From positions 15,178,434 through 15,242,433 of the forward strand of contig NC_031502.1 of assembly GCF_000237925.1 (NCBI RefSeq): a stretch of 64,000 bases of DNA. Reading direction: 5' to 3'. Each line of letters begins with the position of its first letter. Positions within the stretch are counted from its first letter, which is position 1. A program made the translations under genes and the position numbers. The notes below the pieces were generated by a model, which worked only from the letters and a program-made list of their open reading frames with translations, searched no databases and was not told where the DNA came from. Of the stretch, positions 56,159-64,000 are shown piece after piece. Source of the DNA: Schistosoma mansoni (Eukaryota > Platyhelminthes > Trematoda > Strigeidida > Schistosomatidae).

Positions 56159-57759
56159 GATGAAGACCCGCCCGTACTTAATCACTTATCCTAACAAGAG
56201 TATCGTCCAATATCTTCGTAATGAACCATTTTACCAGCTTGACTCTTGATTTTAGGTCATAGTTTTAATTTTTTCGCTGTGTTTAATGAATTTTGCTAGT
56301 TACTCGGCTTCAGTAGCACAAATGACATCTCAGATGGACTTTCGAAAATTACAGGTGAAAACGTTGGAGAGTGATGGATAATTACTAGATTTTCAGCAAC
56401 GTTTGAACTCTCAGCATTTAGCCTTATATTGAGAATTTCTAGCGATAAATTACAACGAAGGGTGACAATAATAAGTAGTTCTGTGTGAAAAAAGACGGAT
56501 GAATCCATCGACTACTAGGTTCTTGTAGAGGTAAATAAGTCCCGAAAATCAATAGCTCTGTAATTTTTCGACATTTGATGCTGACTACATTAGTTTTACT
56601 GAACTGGACGCTTGATCACGCGTCAGCACCAGATCAAGAGTGGGTATGCCGTACAACTCACTCCCTTCAACTACTAGCCATCTTGGACCAAATATATCTT
56701 CGAACTCCTTCATTCCTGGCTGGTGATTTGACTGGGTTGGCTGGGTTGTGAAGTTTACTTGTTTGGAATGTCGTAAAGGAGCGAAACTTCACTAAATGAT
56801 TCGTCAGAACAACTAAAAGGTTAGAGAGTTTACTCTCGAATTGCAGAAACAAGCTGCAAAGTGTAATTTCGGTGATCAACTTCACGTGCATCTACCTGAT
56901 CGATTGATTGCACGGATTAACATACCAGATCTGGAAAAAGGGTTCATGCAAATGCCGATGTGTTCTTTCTAAGATGCTAGAACTGCGTGTATTATTTATG
57001 AGGCAGTGCATGAAATTGACTTCAAGAATTCCACTGTAGTGCATAGTTATCGTAATCCGATGTGTACTCGAGGCCATACAAGTAGGCGTTTAATTGACGA
57101 TAACCCTCGTTCTCGTGAAAACACAGATAACAATTCAGTGAGGAGTTGCAAGGTGGGTTACAGAGTTGAGCACGAGTTTGATGGATGTTTGTCCTGTGGT
57201 AAAGTCCACGCACGTAAATCATGTGTATTTTATCATGGTGAATGCTATAAGTTTTGTAAAATGGGACACACCAAGTCGGTTTATAAAACTTCTGTTCGTC
57301 TCATCACCAGTGTAGTGACCTACTTTTGTGACGAGAACGCGATTGGTATAATGAAAACGATTATTATTATAACCAATTGTACCACCGATTGTTTTACTGT
57401 ACTTGTTTGTCTAAGTGTACCAAAGACACACACTTTCTTCCGTTGCCTGTGACCTTGCACGAACTCAAGTACGCTCAGTAGTTCCACTTGTAAACTTTCG
57501 CACGTCTCGGTATTCTTTCGATACCATGAGATCGCCAACAGCCTTATGGCTTTTGACCTACCGAGGGATCCAACTCGATATCTGGCACGTAATCTTCTTG
57601 TAATGGTGATCATAGTCAATCGCGAATCGACGCCCTCTACACCAGTAATGGTAGGTCCTGTAGTTCGGATTTTATTAATTTTGGTGAGTCTAATGATCAC
57701 ATATTATCCCTATTCACAACTCCGAGTAATTCACTCCATATTCAAAAACGAGTATATAT

Positions 57760-58029
57760 ATGTCTAGTGGTGCATTTCACTATTGTATTGTTGACACTGG
57801 CAGTATTAAGTTCATCATTTCGCTTGGGAAGTTGAAATCATTAAATTCTGATGCTATAATTATGCCTACCAAAGTTTTCATTTCGAGTGTTACAGGTCAT
57901 AAGCTTCGCGTTCTTCCGTGTTGTAATTTGTGGATTAGAGACGATAAACCTTCAGTTATGAATTGTGAATTTCTCACCACTGATTGTGGACCGTCTATAA
58001 TAGGTCTAGGAAATTTAAGAATGAATTAG
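57760..58029 (+). pseudogene. Retropepsin region of gypsy fossil B
   Basis: An 89-codon frame with the DTGS active-site type and a later CGPSIIGLGNLR, where family members have the flap-to-end segment IIGxDxL. It is a fossil segment of a broken element, identified by motif only. Confidence 0.65.
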
Positions 58030-58249
58030 GGACAGCTTTATTTACTGACCACTGGGAATGGTTCTAATTAAGTGCTTGATAACTTGCTGGCCAGGGAATT
58101 GAAGGGCGGAAAATTGCGCTTGACTCCAGAGCTCCCTCATCCGGATGAGCAAGCAAGAAATGCTAATACCGTGAAAATATACATCAGTTCTACTCGTGCT
58201 ATAAAATTCGATGATCAAGAAAAAAGTGTTGATAAGGTATTCCAGTGCT

Positions 58250-61200
58250 GAATAACCTGACCGTACACAAAAGAAGCTTTGATGAAATTGCTTTAATGAA
58301 AAATCTTATACAAGTGCGTAAATTCTTGATCACACATAATCCATATCAAATACAGCTGAACAGTTATTTGATTAACCTATGGAAGTGACGTACAACAGAT
58401 TATGATCATTGGGAAGCCCAATTAAGCTGTGGCGGTTGTGATATTTGTACTAACGGATAATTCCTTTGTGATTGACTGCACGCTCATCGTGAGTCACAAA
58501 TATAATGCATTTATTTGTGCTCATATAGCCCTAACTGACTCAAATCGAACTTTTCCGGAAATACTTAACTACAATGTTCATCAGATTTTTATTTTTACTT
58601 GTCGTATGAATACATACGAAATATAGAACTAGAAACAATATTATAACTCGTACCTAGAATGTCACTTAATGTCCAAACTTATTTTTTCACATTGTCATCT
58701 AGCATTTACTTGGAACGGTTTACCAGGCGTATTATAGTTAAGATGTTTGAGATCGATTTCCATGTAGAAATATACCCAATGTGATAAGGCAGAATATCAT
58801 CTGGATGTTTGACCAGTGAGATAACTTGTTCAAATCCAAGATTCATAGGATTTATTGGTGTACACAACGCGCTTTTCCTCCGCATATATCTATCAACGAT
58901 GATGAACCAATTTTCGTCGATCAGAAATATGAAAATGAGTAGCCTTTTTATTTAAGAATGTTAATATTGTTTGATGAGAGATTATAGACTAATTGATTTT
59001 CGTTCTCATACCTAGAAATTAGAAACTATTCCTGGCTTTGTCCCACACAGCTTTTAGTAAGGTCAACCCATGCATGATGAGAGACCTACACTCCTTATCG
59101 CCTACATTTCAAGGGGATTGGAAAGAGTTCATCTTAGAATTGCTTGCCCCAGGGTTACCTTACGTTTTGGAAGTGAAGCTAGAAACATTCACCATACTCT
59201 GAACAAACATGAATAAGACCACTAGAAAACTCACACATTTTGTGTAAAATTTGTTCATAGACCGGCCAAAGATGACTTTTAAAATGAATGGTGCAAGATC
59301 AGGTCAAAAGGCACCACCTTCACGAAGTGTGGTTTTAAGTCATACTGAACCCATAAGCCTACACCTTTTTCTACTAACGACACTTCTAAAGGGTAATTGT
59401 TTTGTATGTATACATGACACATCAAGCCGCAGACGGGGATTTTAGAATTTTTAGAGTTGAAGCTAGACCCCTAGTTATCTTCACAACTTCAAAGACATGC
59501 CTGGGGTTTTTTATGTTGTAAACTGTCCCTCTACTGTGAGCCTCACTTTAGGGCTTTGCACCATTGACAAAAAATTATTTTCATGTTTATCTGCTGAGGA
59601 AAGTCCGAATACCAAAATATTGAATGTCGTGTTTAAAATTTAATCCTAGACCTTCAACTGTTCCGTTCACGATCCGAATATAAACCTACTACAACTATCA
59701 ATCTGACTGCTTCCGAATAGAGAACGAGGAGTACCCTCGGGCATTAGACTGGTGAGCCCTGTTTTGATCACAAAAACTTTCTTGTTTTACCCACTTTTTC
59801 TACTTCACTATTAAAGTTAACCTGATAGTTTATTAAGATTATATTTAACATAGATTTCGTGTACATATGATTATATATATGTGTGTATTTCACTGGATTC
59901 TCGTTAGAATCATTTTATTACCTTGTTTATATCATATTACTACATTTGTGATATGTCAGACTCAGTGCCCAGTGAAAGCCTGGAAGATATACATAATTTG
60001 TCACCCGTACAGATAGACCCTTGTTTCTAAGAATGCCTCTCCCTTAGAGTCTGATTTCAGTGACCTTGAGTTATGATTCTCTCAATCAGACCGTTATTTC
60101 ACGAGGCATAACACCAAATCTGAGTGAGCTCGCTACCAAGATTTATGTTCCATCCCCCTTGTAAGGTCCGTCTTGAAGTTTGTATGTGAAAATCCCTCCA
60201 TGAGTAGATTCGCAACTTCTTATTATCGGTTTCTTTAGTTGTACATTTTGATAGTCTTTTTGATGCCATTTGAGGTGGTAATATTTTATTATAGTTTTCT
60301 CATTTTTCTTTCGCCTTCACTCAGTTTCTGTGTGCCATCCGGAACTGCGTTTGTATTGTTTTAGTTTATACTTAATCTTGGCGGAAGTCATACTGACTAT
60401 TCCCCCTTTGACTGTGTTGCTTGAGTTGACTGGGAATGTGCATCTTGATTATGAATTGAAAAGCACCTTTCCAGAATTGGAAACACTTGGTGTTATAAAT
60501 AACAACTTATTATCTCTTGAACGGGGTAGAATAACACTTATTTTTGGTGCGCTCTGTAATTTTCTTACATTCCTTATCAATTTGTCTATTTATTGTAATT
60601 TAGACCGATTATTGAGAGAACAGTTATTGGTTGAATAACTGAGTGGTAATATTTGTTAAGGTAATAATGTACATTTGTATTTATAATGAAATTTAGAACT
60701 GTTATTTCCACAACCACCTTGTTCTGATTTCAAAGGGGCTATAGCGCGTGTGTAAACTAACCAGACAGTTATTCTTCAATCCAGACCTTGGTTGGGATCT
60801 TACACCCCTCCCTTATTTGACATATGATTCCACTACTTAATTCCGCTTCTCTTAGCGTCCCAGCCATACACTATTTTAGGACGAGAGATAATGAATTTTC
60901 TATTTTTGCTAGGTAGCGAAAGAATTCAGCTTTCCAGAAGAAAAACATTAGTTGATAGGTCATCATCACCGTTCTTGTTTTTCCTCTAAGTCTTATTGGA
61001 TGACAACATCGTATTTGAAGCAGTCTTAAAACATGGATGGATACAAGTTCTCCCGTGCTACGTCCAACACTGTTTCGATACCAAAGACCCAAACACCTCT
61101 TTACTACAATTGGCACGTACTGCAGATAGAATAATGAAGAGAGATACCTAAATGGATGACGTTCGAAAAATGACATACAAAAAGAAGAACCAATAAATGA

Positions 61201-61250
61201 CAAATTCATGATAGAACTCACTTTGAGTGCCGAAATTCTCGCGGAGACTG
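58250..61250. other. Unassigned 3-kb segment inside fossil B
   Basis: It lies between the protease and reverse transcriptase remnants, where an intact element would have only a few hundred bases. It could be another insertion or the junction of two elements. The longest frame (60330-60638, 102 codons) has two hydrophobic stretches and no family resemblance I can name. Confidence 0.45.
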
Positions 61251-62331
61251 TCGCCAAAATGCGAGTAGATCACAGAAGCAGAAGAAAGGCACCGCGAAAA
61301 ATGCGATCCACACCACAGGGTAGGTCACAACAATGTGCAACCAACACTAACCCTTCCTAAATAGATTCCCAATCATATTTGGGACAAATAACCCTTCCGC
61401 AGGTCACTGCAACTGATAGAAGGTGCCTAAACAGTCGCATGTTCAGTGTCAAAGAAATTCAGGCTTCATTTTCTGGTGGATATCGATGTTGCAATTAATA
61501 CTACTCCTCAGAACAAGGCGCGGACTGGGTTGAAAACTTTCCCTAGTTACTCTCAGAGTTTCTAAATTTAAATAAGTCTAACCCTCTACCTTCCGAAAGT
61601 GAGACGAAACTGGAGGCTCACCTGTGTTTGCTGGACGCGACAGACTAGCAGCAGATAAGCTCAAAGTCACTAAATCCGAACGTGGGTAACAATCATCCTT
61701 CCGGTAGTCAACAGACATCGTCTGTACACATGGTCCTGGAAAAAATGGAAGGGGATTGGTGGTCATTATCGACCGCTCAGTCGTTAAACCATACCAGTAG
61801 GTACTCAATATTCCATGTCCACGATTTGACAAATGACTTACAGGGTGTAATCACATTTGCTTAGACTGACTTGGTCAGGTAATAGCACAATATCCTGGTG
61901 GCTGGGGAATGTATGTATATAACAGCTGTCATTACACCTAAACTCTTCGGGTTTGTACTCACGCCATTCAGCTTGAGGAGCGCGACATAAACGTTTCAAA
62001 GGTTTACGAACAACCTGATTTAAAATATGTTTTTTGTTCAACAGTGCATAGACGATTTGTCAACTGCTAGTCCGGATTTAAAAGCCACATAAATAACACA
62101 ATACTTGTGTTAAAACGAGTAAAGGAAAATAAAATGAACATGCATCGAAGCAAGTGTATTTTTGACGCTCAAGCTTTGGAATTTCTGGAACAGATTACAC
62201 CGATCAAAGAAAAGCTACACATCATTTAAAAAAGCTCCACATCAAGTTCTCCGACACAACTGAGACGTTTTCTAGGTTTAATTAACCTTTATCGTCGATT
62301 CGTACCTGGTTTTGTATAACTAATTCAACCA

Positions 62332-62637
62332 TTGACAGATTCCCTTGTAGGAAAACTGAAAGATTTTCAGTCGGCTATTGGGCATGTTCACCCCATTATT
62401 CAGCTAAAGAATAAACTTGTTAAAGAGTTTACGTTCGTGTATCCGAACTCCGATTCCCCATTCACTTTAGTGGTAGATGCTTCAGAGGAAACAGTAGACA
62501 CTAACCCTAATCAACTAGCTAAAAACACGTGGCCATCAATCTCGTTCTTTTCTAAAAGTCTTGCTTCAACAAAGACGAGATATTCTATCTTCGGACGAAA
62601 ACATTTAGCAATCTTTCTAGTCATCAAGCGTTTTTGA
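62332..62637 (+). pseudogene. RNase H region of gypsy fossil B
   Basis: The frame contains FTLVVDASEETV, SFFSKSLASTKTRYSIFGRK and HLAIFLVIKRF, the usual RNase H signature of gypsy elements (DAS, S..L...E..Y, E..A). It is a fossil segment of a broken element. Confidence 0.8.
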
Positions 62638-63155
62638 TACATGTTGAAGGGCGGGAAATTTGCGGTTTGCATGAATCATAAACCCCGAACCAATAAGGTA
62701 AAAGCTTATCATGGTAAACATTCTCCACAAAGGATTTGACACCTTGACATCATACCTCAGTTAGCCAGTGATATACAATATGTCAAATGTCAGGACAATC
62801 AGTCTGGAGATGCATTATATCAACTAGTTGTCTAACTAGGAATTATATCAGCTAGAAATGAACATAATTCAACAATCGTACATTTCAGAACTTTAAGAGA
62901 CAGCCGGGAAGATTGCAAGGAATTACGAAATATACTTTCAGAAAAGAGCTTTAGCCTCAAACTAAAACAGCTACCATCTATCACTCATTGAAGGTGGTTT
63001 GATTTGCTGTTGCACAACCAAGGCGATACCTCGGTTTTCAGTCCCTAAAAATACGTGAAAACAATTATTTGATGGTTCACATACTTTGTCTCATCCTGGC
63101 ATGAACTCTACTACAAAACCCATTAGTACTAGATATATAAAGACAAATTTACAAA

Positions 63156-63581
63156 ATGATGCACACAAGTGGGTTACAGGGTGTTCGGTGTCAACTATCG
63201 AAGGTAAGCGGTCTTACAAGTTCATCTACAGAAGTTTTCTTCCCACCGGATGTACATTTTCCCTATCTTCATATAGATTTGGTAGATCCTTTTCCGCGTT
63301 CTAACAGTTTTAAATATTTATTTACGTGCAAAGACAAATTTATGAGGTTTCCATTAGCCATGCCGACAACCGACGTCACAGCTGAAACAGTGATCAAAGC
63401 TTTCGTCCAGAAACGGGTGACCATTCTTTGTACATATAATACGATAACATCTGATAAAGGATTCCAACTGAAATCTAAGCCATTCAACAACTTGTTGAAA
63501 CTTCTAGGAACTAACAGGAAACGTTTCGCAGCATATCATCCTCAGGATAATGGGGTGCAGAACTTTCCTAAAGTTAGTTAA
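63156..63581 (+). pseudogene. Integrase core region of gypsy fossil B
   Basis: The frame contains LHIDLVDPFPRSNSFKYLFT, FPLAMPTTDVTAETVIKAFV, TITSDKGFQLKSKPFNNLL and AAYHPQDNGV, the DDE integrase core pattern. It is a fossil segment of a broken element. Confidence 0.85.
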
Positions 63582-64000
63582 AATCTGTCTTAACATCACA
63601 TTCAAACCCTTCCAAGTGGGGCAGAGTTCGTACCATTAGTTATATTGGGAATAAAAACAGCCGCTAAAACTGATTCGGTGTTCGCTAGCTGAACTAGTCT
63701 TCACAACGACTCTAAGATCATCAGGCGAGTTTATCAATTCTTGTGTTGAAAATAAAAAGTCGGACCTAACAATTTATCTGAATCGACTACCAGATCGAAT
63801 GTTTAGGCTTAAACCGGTTAATACTCGTGAACGGTCTTAAGCTACATAGATATCCGAGTATCCAAGCTCTTCCACGCACGTGCGGATAGGGTTTGACAAA
63901 GTGAAAAAACAGCTTAGCCCTTTATTCTGAGTCGTCTCAACAAAACCCAAAAATTTCACTGTACGAAAACATGGAGCAGACATAATGAGCATTGATAGGA

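Larger units (their letters stand above)
56520..64000 (+). mobile_element. Ty3/gypsy-type LTR retrotransposon fossil B (broken, runs off the right edge)
   Basis: An old, heavily decayed gypsy element. Parts in order: an LTR-end/leader-like segment (56524-56740) similar to 16845-17060 of fossil A; a gag region of a different type from A (about 56850-57000), with a two-knuckle nucleocapsid (about 57180-57290, CLSCGKVHARKSC); aspartic protease (57760-58029, IVDTGS); then about 3 kb unassigned (58250-61250); reverse transcriptase (about 61590-62100); RNase H (about 62270-62760); and integrase (about 63080-63960). No single frame spans any two domains and the breaks are many. No 3' LTR lies in the window. 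Confidence 0.82.

Noticed and set aside
57006-57452. A host zinc-finger gene suggested by the Cys/His-rich frame
   Set aside because: The Cys/His pattern is that of a retroelement nucleocapsid, and it is followed by retropepsin, RNase H and integrase remnants.
1-64000. CRISPR arrays or prokaryotic operons
   Set aside because: No regularly spaced repeats. All recognised genes have spliceosomal introns and animal protein families.

Overview
The window looks like trematode DNA, almost certainly from the blood fluke genus Schistosoma. It is AT-rich. It carries tRNA-derived SINEs of the Sm-alpha type, schistosome-type RTE and CR1 LINEs and Ty3/gypsy fossils. Its host genes pair introns of only 28-47 nt with introns of several kilobases. 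There is one 200-base assembly gap (3782-3981). No complete bacterial-style operon, CRISPR array or convincing tRNA or rRNA gene is present.

Layout: (1) 1-5979, minus strand: 5' and middle coding exons of a POU class 6 homeobox gene, running off the left edge. Its first intron holds one plus-strand exon that looks like the C-terminal part of an ERp44-type ER thioredoxin protein. (2) 5980-16480: about 10 kb without recognisable genes, containing SINEs and TA microsatellites. (3) 16486-23840: a retroelement cluster. Two broken gypsy copies lie head to head, and a young 3.0-kb CR1-like LINE sits inside one of them, flanked by a perfect 160-bp direct repeat. (4) 23.9-27.9 kb: no genes seen. (5) 27900-28445, plus strand: a complete, very compact four-exon gene for the single-stranded DNA-binding protein SOSS-B (NABP). 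(6) 29275-49149, plus strand: eight exons of the nucleotide-excision-repair factor UVSSA, about 667 codons with every splice phase matching. Its introns are full of LINE fragments and hold a solo LTR; the C-terminal exon(s) were not found. (7) 49.2-52.6 kb: LINE fragments in a tandem of long direct duplications. (8) 52889-56138, minus strand: a HERPUD-type ER-membrane ubiquitin-like protein, four exons, with a 28-nt intron; its 3' exon(s) were not found. (9) 56.5-64 kb: a heavily decayed gypsy element running off the right edge, with about 3 kb of unassigned sequence inside.

Themes: SOSS-B and UVSSA are both DNA-damage-response genes, and lie next to each other on the same strand. ERp44-like and HERPUD are both ER quality-control genes. 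The UVSSA and HERPUD start codons each lie only 4-5 nt after a strong splice acceptor (AG followed by GTTA(A)ATG), which fits spliced-leader trans-splicing, known in schistosomes. All exon joins were worked out by hand from splice-site consensus, codon phase and remembered family sequences; no search was run.
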